A DNA stretch of 64,000 nt. Source: Rosellinia necatrix (Eukaryota > Ascomycota > Sordariomycetes > Xylariales > Xylariaceae). Below the pieces are notes generated by a model. That model worked only from the letters and a program-made list of their open reading frames with translations, was not told the origin of the DNA and did no database searches. The DNA is taken from assembly GCA_021209875.1 (NCBI GenBank), contig JAGYVD010000010.1, positions 1,736,001-1,800,000 on the forward strand, written 5' to 3'. Positions within the stretch are counted from its first letter, which is position 1. Each line of letters starts with the position of its first letter. The position numbers and the translations under genes were made by a program. Below, piece after piece: positions 1 through 11,513 of this stretch.

Positions 1-3000
1 GAGAGGCGCATGCTTCATTTTTATAGCATCTTCGGATGGCGCGCTCAACACGGATAACGGGAACCTGCCTCCTTGCAGCGGAACGGCAATCTACCCGGCC
101 ATTACACGCGCAACGCTACGTCGTATACAGAATTAGGTTGGTATTTCGCGATTGATTCCCCGCAGCGTTGTAGCATTTAGGTAGGTATGTACCAGTATCT
201 ACAATATCTAACATGTGTATCCATCCATCCCTATGATGAGATGGACAACCTCATCATGATCGGGCGAAGAGGATGTATCGCCGAAACGCTGAAACGCGAG
301 AGCATCCGCCCATACTTCCTGCCATCTGCTGCAGCTCGGCTCTCTAGACAATGGAGCGCGCGTTATTTGTGTCGTTTGTATATCTAATTAGGTAGGTGGA
401 ATCTGAAGCGCCGAAAGGAAAATAGCAGGTTGTTTGAAGTAGTACGGAGCAGTCGAGGCTATATCCAGGGTACATGTATAATAATAACACTGCAGGCACG
501 AGATGGGTTCAACCACGGAGAAATCCCACCGAAAACCGGCCTTGCTGCTGTATAAGGAGAGGGGACCCGACTAGGGGGCTTCAAGGTTGACAGCGAAAAA
601 GGAGAAGAAGAAAGACGGCTTGCACCCTCTCCGCAGAGACTCTCGCCAGCCATGTCGTCTTCGCTGGCGTCGGCTGTTACCCGAGTATCAGCTAGCCAGC
701 ACCTAGCCTTGGGCATCAGATCTGATATGCTTCCATCATGTCGCAACACCAGACAAAAGGAAGATTCACATCAACCCTCGACTACACGCATTTGCAATGG
801 CCTACCCCGGACGGTCAATCCGTCGGCGCTCCAGCGTCAGTAACATGATGCAAGAGGAGTGCATTGGTCCAAGATTAAAACAAAACAGGTGGTGACGGAT
901 CCCAGGAGCGATCTCAAACGATCGTTCGGCGCCAAGACTTCGCCATGTCTCGGGTTCATTATTAACAAGTGTCGCTTCAGTACCAGCAATGCATGGACGG
1001 ACGCCTCATCGCTTGCCTGGCTACCTAGCAGATGGATCCTCCACTCACCTCGCTCGGCTGCGTGCCGTACGAGCAGGTATATTCGCTCTCATTTAAGTGA
1101 TTGTCGGTTCGCACATCACAGGGCGGTTTGGAGGGCCAGAACAGGCCAAGCCGACAGAAGATATAACAACGTGCAGACAGACCGCTAGAGCATGCAACTT
1201 AACTAGGCATATATCTAGATATAAATAAGTAAGGTTAACTGCATAGTTAGTTGACGACTGTAGTGGCTCATGGTCATTTATTTCATAGCCATTGGTTGGG
1301 TCCGTTTTTGTGCTCGGTCCAGAAACCTGTCTCAGCACTGTCAGGGAGTCCCGATGAGTCTGGATACGGCAACGGTGCCGTTTACACTTTTACACTACAG
1401 GTGTAGTTGCGTGCGGCAACTGGCCCGCTTGTTTGTGGCTTGCTCCATGTGCTCTGTAGTACCGCCCATTGGGGTCTCCTTGCAGGACGTACGAAGAGGC
1501 TGAAGACAAGTGGACGACAATTGCTCTTACTTACTAACGTACTTGTGCAAGTACTGAGATTATGGTAGTTATGGCTAGGTGCATCATCTTGGGCAATTTT
1601 CTTTTTCTCGCGTACAGCCACACAACTATCCGGGAGCTTGTAGCGCTAGCAAACTTGTCATAGGTTGACTATGTGATACACAGATGGCAGCGTTTGATCT
1701 ATGCACCGCTATACCATGTATGTATGCGTACTTGTATTGCAATAAAGCATAGCGCATGACCGAGGCTATCATAGACTTCCCATGAAACCCCATGTGCTTC
1801 TTGTAGTTATTATTGGAGTGACGAGTAACGAGCAGCAAGCCCACCATCCCCGGCCCTATTTGCCTATATTACCAATGTTATTGTTGTTGTCATTTTTTCT
1901 TTGTTCTCGCAGCACCAAGGCCTAAGAAGTTATTTATTTATTTATTAATTACCATCTCCTTTCAACAGGACCCAAGCACCGTCATGCACGGCCATGCCCG
2001 TCTCTCTCTCTCGCCAACCCAGCTTGCCCGTCCACGATCTAGCAAGTAGCTTACACAGTTATATCACTTGTCGATTCGGACGGACCATGCCACCACTGGA
2101 CAGACAAGGACAGGGCTAACGTGAGTCGACGTCAGAAAAGCGTACAACATGTTATCATCAAAGTTCACAGATCGTGTGCTCCCCAACCTCTAATCTTGGT
2201 TCTTTAGTACTGATTTGAAGATATCATTGCGATCAAGAAAATGTGCAAAGTATGCATGACCTAACAGACACTATCTCCATGGGGTAGTCTGGAGGCCCCG
2301 AAGATACGGATATGTGTATGTGTGATAAGGAAAGCGCAGGTTTTATTCTGATCTTAACATTGTTCTGTTGCTTATCTCATTTCTGAAGCCAAGGCAGGGA
2401 GGGTGACCTAAGGCTATATGGGGTTGGAGAGCCCCTAATGATGCAGCTATCCGAGATGGACGTCATGATTCGGTCCCTACAGTCCCTCCCTCGGCGAATG
2501 GAAATGTTAAAAGCCGAGCGAGCGTTAAAAGCCCCCGAAATTTGGGTTTGAAGCGGTGCTAGAGCGGGCATTGGCTGCACACGAGCCAGAACAGCGCTGG
2601 GGGAGGCTTGAACACAGCTAAGTAGATTGGCTACTCAGTCCCTACCTACAGGGTGCATAGAGAGGCAATCACGAGCAATTATGGGCCATGCAATTGGATG
2701 GATTGTGGCCCCACGAGTCTTATGAGATTGAAATGCTAAACCCAGGTGATATTTATGCCCGGGGAGATTGTTGCCAAACTAGCAAAGACGCAATGCATCT
2801 TTGCATAAAGACAATAAGAGATGACTTACAGCGGTGGACTCGCAAATAGACAAAGAGGCGATGTGGCAGGACAAGCCACATGTCGGGGCTTGTCTCTGTC
2901 AGACGCCGACCGCAATCTGACGGTCACAGCCTATGCAGTAGGGCAGGCAGGGAGTTGTCCATTTATTTATTTTCTTGTATTTTTTTTTGTTACTTGGCCT

Positions 3001-3590
3001 GGGCTCACGTCGACGAGTAGAATGTGAGCCAGGGTCAGGTAATAAACGATTCGTCCAAGATACCTTCATTTCCTATATATGCAAGCAGGTGCTTTAGGTA
3101 TCTTATCTAAGTCAGGCGTGGCTGTGCGCTAGAGGGGTACTTGTGCCCACTATGGATAACTCGTGTTGTGTGGGGGTATCGACCTATCTCAGCATCGACT
3201 AAGTTATCGAGTCCCGCCCAAGGCCAGATAGTCTAGTGGAGTTTTAGCACCAGCTAGTTAGCAGGATTGGAGGCTGTCGCCCCCCTCCAGATTGCCTGGA
3301 GCGCAGACAGTTAACTACTGGACCGGGTGGTGCTGGACCAATATGCTGGACCAGAGTGCCAGCGAGTTCCACCTCGACTGCAAATCAGCCCAGAGTCTGG
3401 TGAATTTCCTGCATCCCGACATCGACCGGCTTGACACGACATCACACACTGCTGCCGCCGTTGTCAGCGCATGTGCCCATTCCTTACTCGCTGAGCGACG
3501 GCTGTGGAATCCAACCTGAAAATTCTTTCCCTTTCCTCTGCAAACCCATAGCCCACCTGCCCAGGCCCGGATACCTAAGCAACTGCCACT
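1..3590. other. Intergenic region with no supported gene
   Basis: I see no gene here. All open frames are short (under 115 codons), lack domain-like sequence and overlap on both strands. The stretch contains a TTTA microsatellite near 1931-1945, scattered TAGGTA motifs (for example around 179-187 and 391), and a segment at 3224-3237 resembling a tRNA A box without a matching B box. The left end may be distal flank of a gene outside the window. Confidence 0.6.
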
Positions 3591-3744
3591 GCATGATCCT
3601 GCCGCCGCCGCCGCCGCCGAACCGTGCGTGCACCAGGAAAGACGAAGCGCCCCGACCAACTTCTGGACGGCCTACCCGCATCTGCTGGGCCACCTAACCT
3701 GATATCTACCCGAGCAGGGCACCACGGCCTCCACCATCGACCAA

Positions 3745-3850
3745 GTACCAGCCGAGAATACCAGCCAAAAAAAAAAAGCACACCAACAACCAGGTATACC
3801 AACCGAGTATACCAGCCAAGTATACCAGCCAAGCATACCACCAGCCAAGT
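3745..3850. repeat. Degenerate tandem repeat (GTATACCAGCC-like)
   Basis: Several imperfect copies of a 10-11 base unit related to GTATACCAGCCAA follow each other, interrupted by an A11 run. It lies in the presumed leader of the F-box gene. Confidence 0.6.
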
Positions 3851-4000
3851 GCAAACCAGAGCGCTCTCTACACACCACCACCATATCGCCCGCTCGCCTG
3901 CTCGCTCTGTCCATCCACCTGTGACCTTATCTCCCCATCGCCCGCGTGTCGATCCACCACCTCGCAGGACACGCGACCACCGCACCTTGACAATATTCGC

Positions 4001-4076
4001 ACCCATCGCCTGTCGTCTATCGTCCATCGTCTACCGTCCATCGCCTATCACCCATCGCCTATCGTCCACCGTTCAC
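4001..4076. repeat. Tandem short repeat CATCGTCTAC/CCATCGCCTA
   Basis: About seven imperfect copies of a 9-11 base unit (CATCGTCTA, CATCGCCTA, CGTCCATCG) lie in the leader of the F-box gene. A very similar unit is found at 29318-29398 in the leader of the Rng2 gene. Confidence 0.55.
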
Positions 4077-4597
4077 CCTCCATCCTCCCTCGCCCGCCCC
4101 CCGGCCCGGCACCCGATCACCACCATCACCATCCATCACAGCCACCAACAACCCACCAACCACCAACCACCAACTACTAACCATCACCCACCGCTACTGC
4201 TGCTGCTGCTGCTGTCGGTCACCACTAACTACTGCCGTTACTGGCCGCTTCCGCCGCCATCTCGACTCTCACCACCGACCCCAGATCTTCTCGATTCCTG
4301 AAACTTCCTTTTTAGGCTCACGCTTGTTAGCACCATCACCGCCGTATCACCCTGCCATCCACCCACACCACCTACCGTCATCACCACCACGACTACGAGC
4401 CCACCGTTTGTCCCCTATCTAGATATCCGATAAACGTGCCTCCCTCGGGCTGCTGTGTACGCTTCTGCCACGTTGATCTGTCCCCGACGACGGGGATTAA
4501 CGCAGTGCTTCCTGCCTCGGCTGGCATCCCGTAACGGCGCCGGTCATGCCCGCGGGGCCTCCTGACGCTGGCCACATTTAACCGAACATCCGACGTC

Positions 4598-6499
4598 ATG
4601 GCTCTGGCCGTGGGGGAACCCGCCGTGTTTCCGTCCGAGGATATCGCTCTTCGTGACACCTTCGACTCTCCGTTCGCCAGAGATTCCTACCTGTCTCGAG
4701 AGGTACCGATCGACAGGGGTTGCCATGATGATCAGAACGAGAGTCAGGATGACGAGGGGACTGCGTCTGTAGAGCTGGCTGCCATCATGACGGCTACTTC
4801 GACACCAGTGACACCAGGTCCTTCCAGTCCACCGCTCGAGCCGCCCAAGTCTGCCGACTTCATACCGCCTACACGCCCTAGCAGCACGCCCTTCCCCAAC
4901 GCGCAACAGGGCCCATCCGAAATTCGTTGTCTGACTTGTCAGCCACCCTGTCTCGACCCCGACGTGCGTCTGCTGCACGACCCCGTCGCCGCGGCCACCA
5001 TCGACGAACACCCCGTCCTAACCCTCACCCAGCTGCCCGCCGAGATCCACGAGTGCATACTGGATCACATCTTCGGCTACCGCGTGTCCACCTCTTCTCC
5101 GAGCTCCTTGAGCATACCCAGCGTTAATGCCCGAAGCTGGAGCACCGCCCTGCGCCATTCAAGGAGGAAGGAGCTGTCCAACCTTGCCCTAGTGAGCTCA
5201 TTATGGCGGGATTTGATTCAGGAGCGATTGTATCGACACATTAAGCTCAAGGCGACCGTCTCCGCTGCTGACGACGTCATGGCTTTCTTCGTACAGCATC
5301 CTCACCTGAGTGCATATGTCAAGCACGTGGAGATCTGGTTCCCTGTCTTCCAGCCTAAATTCAACCATCCTGTTTTGGAAGAGGGCTCCCTGGCATTGCC
5401 CACTGTTTCCCCCGAAGGGATCGCTAGTGCTACCTACGGGTTACCTACCGACAACGCCACCATGGAAGAAGTCTTTTTACTCGTTCGGCAAACATTCCCA
5501 GAGGCAAGAGTCATGACCCTCGAGGGTGGGGAGAGGAAGAAGGCGCCACGGGTACGCTACAACCTGCCAGGTTCCAATCTCGCCACCGGGGACGGAGATT
5601 TACCCAAAATCCCCACCATCCGAACCCTTGTTATCAAGGGCCAGTGGAATATTATACGGCAGCCAAAGGATTGGGAGACCATCTCGAAAGCGCTGCCGAG
5701 CCTCGAGGAATGGCACGGCACGTATGCCAAACCGAAATCCAAGAGCTATCTAAGCATGGCCTACACTCTGGAAACACTAGACCCTAAAATTACCAAACTC
5801 AACCTTTGTCTAGAGTGCGACTACCGAAGAGAGATCACCTGCCCGCCTTACTATCTGAAAGTATGCGAGCAAGTTCACTGGTGTGAGAGATTGGCGAAGG
5901 CAGCCAGTCACCTCGAACATCTCTCTTATACGGGTCGTGTTTGTCATAGCTTCTTTGACATTCTAGCCCGATACACAAACCCACGGACGACCAGACTAAA
6001 GACCGTCGATATCACGGTCAAGAATTGTTGCAGGCAGAATGCCCAATGGAACGAATCCGGCTCGGGTATTACCGATATGCACTTCATCGGTGCCTTTGAG
6101 CAACTCGTCTTGAGTGGCATCCGCGCCTTGGAGCGACTCAAAACGGTAAATTTATTGCGGATTCGTTACGTTGACCTCGGTATGTATAGTTCTGTGACCC
6201 TTCCCTTCCACAGCCCACTTGCTAATCGTCGAACCCTAGACTCGCCGGTCCCGCCCTTAAATCCTTATTTCCTAGTCCGCGACGGATGGTGTTCTGGCGT
6301 CTGGAGTGAGCAGATCCTTGAGGAGATACATCGCGTTCGACCCGACATCCGCTTTAAGGAAATAGTCGATAGTTTCGGCGAAGTCGGCTATAACAAGGAG
6401 GGGCGCTTGATTATTAGCCCAGATTTCCCCAAATCACGTGTGCTCTCTCTCAAGTTAGCCAACTACGCCATGCTAGCGGGAGGGATAACCATCTTATGA
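4598..6499 (+). CDS. F-box domain protein
   Basis: Exons 4598-6179 and 6240-6499, giving 613 aa. The N-terminal ~140 residues are acidic and Ser/Pro/Thr-rich. An F-box-like start (LTQLPAEIHECILDHIFG) lies at about residue 143 and its second half (NLALVSSLWRDLIQERLYRHI) follows after a ~35-residue insertion. The remainder is a long Leu-rich region of the sort found in fungal F-box proteins. Family knowledge: such proteins usually act as SCF ubiquitin-ligase adaptors; the substrate cannot be read here. The frame is open throughout, but 6180-6239 is a perfect intron candidate (GTATGT donor, TGCTAAT branch, CTAG acceptor, 60 nt, no stop). Splicing turns VDLG...LDSP into VDLDSPVPPLNPYF, which I judge more family-like. 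If unspliced the protein is 633 aa. The ATG at 4598 is the first after the leader. The gene is convergent with GPI14. Confidence 0.8.
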   Translation: MALAVGEPAVFPSEDIALRDTFDSPFARDSYLSREVPIDRGCHDDQNESQDDEGTASVELAAIMTATSTPVTPGPSSPPLEPPKSADFIPPTRPSSTPFPNAQQGPSEIRCLTCQPPCLDPDVRLLHDPVAAATIDEHPVLTLTQLPAEIHECILDHIFGYRVSTSSPSSLSIPSVNARSWSTALRHSRRKELSNLALVSSLWRDLIQERLYRHIKLKATVSAADDVMAFFVQHPHLSAYVKHVEIWFPVFQPKFNHPVLEEGSLALPTVSPEGIASATYGLPTDNATMEEVFLLVRQTFPEARVMTLEGGERKKAPRVRYNLPGSNLATGDGDLPKIPTIRTLVIKGQWNIIRQPKDWETISKALPSLEEWHGTYAKPKSKSYLSMAYTLETLDPKITKLNLCLECDYRREITCPPYYLKVCEQVHWCERLAKAASHLEHLSYTGRVCHSFFDILARYTNPRTTRLKTVDITVKNCCRQNAQWNESGSGITDMHFIGAFEQLVLSGIRALERLKTVNLLRIRYVDLGMYSSVTLPFHSPLANRRTLDSPVPPLNPYFLVRDGWCSGVWSEQILEEIHRVRPDIRFKEIVDSFGEVGYNKEGRLIISPDFPKSRVLSLKLANYAMLAGGITIL

Positions 6500-7129
6500 A
6501 CGGCGATACCTGACCCAATAACATTCATATGACGGCGCGATAATGGCAGGCACGTGTGAATAGGGATCACCAATACTAGTAGCACGTCTTAAGAGACGAT
6601 TATACGCGCGTATCCCGAGATACGCAGCATGACGCTTCAGTCCTCGGCCGGGACTTATATGGCAACTCATCCAGATCCTTCCGGGCGTTGCAGGTCCACA
6701 CCTCAACTCCAACAACGCCGCCCAGGCTTGGTTGTGTAGTAGCGCTGAACAGTTTGGCTTTTGCATCTGGGCATTTTGCGACGCTGCCGGTGTGTGTGTC
6801 TAGCCCTGCTGCTTTTGATGCAGATAATACCCACTATGATGATGTTTTTTTCACGGCGTTTGTACAAGGTTGTCGGGGAGGGAGTTCGGGATCCGTGGTA
6901 AACAAGGGTCTTATTGGACCTAGATGTATCGGTAGCGCTACGACGAGGAAGGCTGATGCATTTCCCCTTCTCGACTCTGCATGCACACAGATATCACAAA
7001 TCACAAGTAACAACTGGCACAAAATAACCAACGATAATGATGAATAGACATATATTTGCCCAATATTTTACCTATGCCATACATCTTCCAGCCTATCTGC
7101 GTGCCTCGTTCGTGTGACTAGCTCGCATT
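6500..7129. other. Convergent intergenic region
   Basis: This spacer separates the F-box gene (+) from GPI14 (-) and should hold both 3' UTRs. A 119-codon open frame on the plus strand (6688-7047) shows no domain-like sequence. I see nothing else. Confidence 0.6.
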
Positions 7130-8772
7130 TCACGTATGGGGAAGAGCCCCCAAGTCGTCTATAATCACCCCCAAAAGAAAGCAGTTCACAGCAAAGAAGG
7201 CAAGTGAAGACAGCCATAGGCCGGGTACAAACGTGGTTAGGCCCAAGAACTCGAGATTATAACCTTGCTGGAGCCATAACCCCTGGGTCAAAACCCAGAG
7301 GGCAAGAGCGGTGATACCCAGGCCAGGTTTTCTCAATAGTGATGAATGGGGTAAGTAGAGTGGAAGGAAGACCATGTACCACAAGAAGTACTGCCGAAGA
7401 GGTGATTATTAGTAAATACGCATAAAGGGGATCTATGAGGGTATAGGGGTGAGTGGAGTAAGGTCTCAATAAATCAATAAATCAATAAAGTAAGACGACC
7501 AGGGACTTCAGCGTAGGCAAAATATTACTTCCCAAAAACGCGCGTAAAAACCCAGGAGGTGGGGGGGGAGTAAGGGGAGGAGGGGTTGTGGTTGTTGCAA
7601 AAAGACGTACCTGGCTTGTGCAGACCTTGTTAAAGGCGACGAAGGCGAAGGTCTGCGCCATCATGGTGGCGGGCAGGTGCTTCTTGGCGCCGACGAGGGG
7701 GATCAGCACGGTCGAGAGGAGCAGCTGGGGCACGAAGGCGACGGACTCGATCCTGACGGCCGGCCAGGGGGATGACGACAACGACGACGACAACGACGAC
7801 GACGCGGATAAGGGGGCGGGGGACGAGGGGGGAGGACGAGGTCAGATATAAGAGCACGTTGTAGGGGCTGAAGTTGTGGCGGTGGTCGATCCGCGTGACG
7901 TGGTGCAGGTACGTGTGCGTCACGAACGGCATGCCGTACAGGGCGTACATGGCGGCGTTGAGGCCGGCGAAGGTCCCGAGGCTCACGAGCGTCAGGCGGA
8001 CGCGATCGGGCGTCGCGAAGGCCACGAGCTTCCCCGCGAGGGTAACGTTGTCCCTTTCCTTCTCCTCCTCCTCCTCCTCCTCCTCCTCCTCCTTCCCTTC
8101 ACCCCCGGCGGCGGGCGTCATACGCTCGCGGTCCATCCACCAGACGACGGCCGGCGCGTAGATGAAGGGGTAGATCTTGAAGTGGACGCCGAGGCCGAGG
8201 AGCAGGCCGGCGAGCCGGACGCGGCGCGCGAGCACGGCCCACAGCAGCGCCACCACGAGCGCGCCCAGCAGACCCTCGGCGCTGCCACGCGTGCTGATGG
8301 CCGCCACCATCGGGTTCAGCAGCCAGATGCTCGCGAAGGCGCACGCGCGGCCGCGCGGCATCCCCCGGCCGCCACTACCATGACATCCCTCCTCCTCCTG
8401 CTGCTGCTGCTGCTGCTGCTGCTGTAACACGAGGATGAGCAGGTAGCCCGCCAGCAGGTCCGCGGCGGCGAAGAGCACCTTGCCCAGCGAGAATGGCACG
8501 GCGCCGGCGAAGGTCGTCGGGTACAGCAGCCAGGCCAGCAGCGGCGTGTACCGGTACGTCTCGCGCTCGTATGGCGAGGGGAAGGAAGAGGAGGAGGAGG
8601 AGAAGGTGAAGCGCGCTGCATCCGTGAAGACGAAGTAATCGATGTCGGTGTACTTCAGTGGCGAGTTGGCGTCTTGCCAGAGACCGTATAACAGCATGCC
8701 CAGGCGCAGTAGGGCCGCGGAGGTGAAGAGCGGCAGAGGCCGCGATATTAACGCTGTGATGCCAAACGCCAT
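7130..8772 (-). CDS. GPI14: GPI mannosyltransferase 1 (PIG-M/Gpi14 family)
   Basis: Exons 8772-7611 and 7390-7130 (minus strand), GTACGT donor and CGGCAG acceptor. Predicted ~473 aa if one base is removed at the frame break described below. Known role of the family: ER multi-pass enzyme that adds the first alpha-1,4-mannose to GlcN-PI during GPI-anchor synthesis. Visible support: start MAFGITALISRP, luminal DxD-type motif YTDIDYFVFTDAA near residue 41, YERETYRYTPLLAWLL, HNFSPYNVLLYL, MMAQTFAFVAFNKVCTSQ joined by the intron to YFLWYMVFLPLYLP, and many hydrophobic helices. Low-complexity inserts are unusual: a Ser run after the DxD motif, a Gln run near residue 120 and a Glu run near residue 235. 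The frame must shift by one base near 7827-7832 (G6 on the plus strand) to pass from HNFSPYNVLLYLTSS to RIESVAFVPQLLLS; no GT-AG intron explains it. The gene is divergent from TRAX. Confidence 0.88.
8060..8094. repeat. CTC trinucleotide run (Glu run in GPI14)
   Basis: On the coding (minus) strand this is a GAG/GAA run encoding a Glu-rich loop of the mannosyltransferase. A second coding triplet run (CTG on plus, CAG on minus, near 8399-8425) encodes the Gln run of the same protein. Confidence 0.7.
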
Positions 8773-9338
8773 TTTGTTTCCGTTTTTTTTTTTTTAAAAA
8801 TTGTGCTTTTCTTTTCTTTTCTTTGTTGAGGGGGGGATTTATTGCGATGCCATGTGCTCTTTTGTACGGCTCGTGTCTTTCGCTTTCGGCTCGGAGGAGG
8901 CTCCTCTCGTCTACATGCCACGACTCCGTATGGACTGACCTACCAGGTGAAGATATCGTCGTGGCTGACACGGTACCGGGTTGAAGGCTCAGATCCAGCA
9001 TCAAAATATAAAATATACATTAAATAATAAGATTGAGATCATATCATCTTATAAATGCGGGGTGTCGTGCAGAACGGGATGAGCGTCGCGCAACAACGTT
9101 TGTTGTCCAGATGTTGTGAGACGATGGTTGAAGTCAAATTGTTACTTGCGTTGGCCGCTTGCCCAGCTGCAGCCAGCTGGACCAGCCCCGCCAATCTCCA
9201 AGACCCCCAACATAGGTACCTTGTCACCTTGTCACCTTGTCGTCGCCCTTGATCCATCTACCTATTCAGTCCCCACCCACTAACAATACCAGCCAGCCAT
9301 ACCAACCTGTATGTATTGATCTTGGTAGGGTATCCAAC
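8773..9338. promoter_or_regulatory. Divergent promoter region, GPI14 / TRAX
   Basis: The 566-bp space between two divergent start codons must contain both promoters. It has a T13/A5 stretch at 8787-8803 and a repeated ACCTTGTC at 9219-9241 just upstream of the TRAX leader. No clear TATA box was seen. Confidence 0.4.
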
Positions 9339-10529
9339 ATGTCTGAAGTCATCGTCCCCAAGAAAAAAGAAGGCGCTACGGGAGCCGGTGTGAAGAGAGA
9401 CTACCAAGGTAAGGAAAAGACCCGGAGAGATGGAGGGCCGGGACCAGCGCCGGCGGACCACCCCCGCAATGCCTACACATCCATGTTCGAGTCCTTCCGA
9501 GACGAGCTGGACGAGCATCACGACCGCCGCACCAGGATTGGCAAGGTATCGCGGGACGTCACGGCACTTAGCAAGAAGATGTAAGCCCTTACCACCTCCG
9601 GTTGGCTGACCTTCCGCACAACATGGATGAAGGAGGAGTAGTTCGGTAATGAGATGGTGTGCTGACTCTGCCTTTGACCACGCCATAGCATATTCTCACT
9701 ACAACGGTAGCTTACAACTCTTCTTCTTCTTCTTCTTCTTCTTTTTCTTTTTCTTTGGTGTGCCATTTCTCTTCACCGCGAGGCGAATTGAAAGCTCACT
9801 CGCGCATCATGGCATAGCATGGCATGAAAACATGAAAACATCACACATATTAACACAAAAACCAGGGTCCGGAAACTCTCCCAACCGATCCCGGAGCGCA
9901 TCCAGTCCGAGATCGACAGCCGGCTGAAGGAGATCGCCGAGCTCCTGGAGACCATCCAACCCGACGTGCAGGGCATGAACCGGCACCGGTACCCGCTGTG
10001 GTGCCTCGAGGAGTTCGTCGAGGCCGTGACGTTTGCCCACTACCTGCGGCACCAGACGCTGATGGCGCCCGCGGCCGCGGAGGACGTGCTCCCGGCGGAC
10101 ATCCCGCTGACGGCGGCCGACTACGTCTTCGGCGTCTTCGACCTCACGGGCGAGATGATGCGCTTCGCCACGGCCGTCACCGCGCTCAGCGGAAGCATCC
10201 CCGCCGCCGCCGCCGCCACCGCCGCCGGGGGTGCACCCACCCGGGGGGACAGTGACGGTGACGCTGCCACCGGCGACGCGCAGAGGACCATCCTAACCGA
10301 CATGCAGGACATCAGCTCGATGCTGCGCATCTGCCCGCCGCCTGGCGGCCGCTACAGCGTCTACGCCAAGAAGCTCAGCATCATGGCCGAGCAGGTCCTC
10401 AAGGTCGAGCGCCTCGGCTACGGCGTCACCGTGCGCGGCAGCGAGCGGCCCAAGGGTTGGATGCCGGATCTCGGCGAGGGATTCCCCGGCGGCGGGGGGG
10501 ATGCGGAGGATATCGCCATGATGGACTGA
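9339..10529 (+). CDS. Translin-associated protein X (TRAX/TSNAX) homologue
   Basis: Exons 9339-9580, 9689-9706 (18-nt microexon) and 9866-10529; 307 aa. The join reads ALSKK-IIFSLQR-VRKLSQPIP, a textbook TRAX segment; skipping the microexon would keep the frame but lose the conserved IIFSLQ. Donors are GTAAGC and GTAGCT; acceptors are TAG and CAG. Further family signatures: FRDELDEHHDRRTRI (N-terminal helix), EFVEAVTFAHYLRHQ and DYVFGVFDLTGEMMRFA, which hold the acidic residues used for RNase activity in TRAX. A Gly/Ala/Asp-rich low-complexity insertion lies near residues 195-220. Known role: with translin it forms the C3PO endoribonuclease, acting in small-RNA passenger-strand and pre-tRNA fragment removal. 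The ATG follows an untranslated leader and gives MSEVIVPKKKEG. Intron 2 carries a TTC pyrimidine tract (9719-9754). Confidence 0.9.
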
Positions 10530-11482
10530 GGATGCATACATATCTCGAGATCCGTCTTCACTTGGGGCTTGTTCTCACTGCCCCGTAATCACCGCGCAAC
10601 TCACGGCAGGGCTGTTCATCATGTCTATGTTCTTACAGGCTGGGACAAATGGCGTTCATGAGTATTATTTAGTACCAAAAAAGGAAGGGTCATAGACCGT
10701 AATTCAGTTCGGGTAGGCAACATTTGGTAGTGGATCATGGCCGGAATACAGTTATGTGTCAATAAGTGAAGCTTGCGCTGACTACCGGGTGTGAGCAAGC
10801 CTAATCAGCGATGGCAATCAATCCTGCGGTGAGCCTTATTGCTATGTTTGGTTATCGTAGATTTGGGTTTCTGGCTACAGAGCCGCTGCCGTGTGGTAAG
10901 CAAAAAAATTAGGCGCTGTCCCGAGGTTGCACGATTGAAAAGAATGGCTAACTTAGACACACTATTTTAGCTGCATGTGATGGGGCCTGGGTAAAGACGG
11001 CTGTGGCTGTATTAGTCGCGGTAAAATTGTTTAGTTGCTCTTGGCTCCGCGATGGCGCCGCCATTATCGGGGAACTATTCAATGTACCGAGTTAGGGCAG
11101 TGAGGAGCGATGACAACATCACTTAGCGTTAAAAAAAAAAAAAAAAGAAAAAGAATTGTCATGAATACAACATCGCATAGATATGAAAGGGAGAAAAAAA
11201 AAGGGGGGGAAGGGGAAGAGGAAGCAAAACTGTGTGGATATCATATGGTATTATTTGTAGAACTGTGGTATCGATTCCCGTCATGCACGTTAACTTCATT
11301 CCCACTCCGTCGCGCAACTGGCGACATAGGCCATCCCTTTCGTATTTTTCTTCTCCCAGACCATTATATAGAGTTGTATCTTGCCCATCTCATCGTTGTG
11401 CCACACGCCCATTGGTGCCGTAAAACCCAGTTTGTTATGTATCGTGATCGTGTGCAAAATAAAACTATAAATTGATCCGTTC

Positions 11483-11513
<31 letters not shown>

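Larger units (their letters stand above)
3599..4597 (+). other. Low-complexity, pyrimidine-rich leader/promoter of the F-box gene
   Basis: This stretch is strongly biased to C, A and T on the plus strand, with a CCG run (3599-3619), degenerate tandem copies of a 10-mer like GTATACCAGCC (3745-3850), short repeats of the type CATCGTCTAC/CCATCGCCTA (4001-4076) and a CTG run (4197-4215). A 225-codon open frame across it (3624-4301) is an artefact of this composition: its translation is only His/Thr/Pro/Ser-rich filler. The pyrimidine bias immediately upstream of a start codon is typical of promoters and 5' leaders in filamentous ascomycetes, so I read it as promoter plus 5' UTR of the gene at 4598. 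Confidence 0.5.

Noticed and set aside
3224..3237. tRNA-like GATAGTCTAGTGG
   Set aside because: No cloverleaf can be drawn from the flanks.
3624..4301. 225-codon open frame on the plus strand
   Set aside because: The translation is His/Pro/Thr low complexity produced by C-rich leader repeats; no domain, and it overlaps equally open frames on the other strand.
7876..8427. 183-codon plus-strand frame antisense to GPI14
   Set aside because: It is a GC-driven shadow of the mannosyltransferase exon; its sequence is Arg/Glu/Leu run filler.
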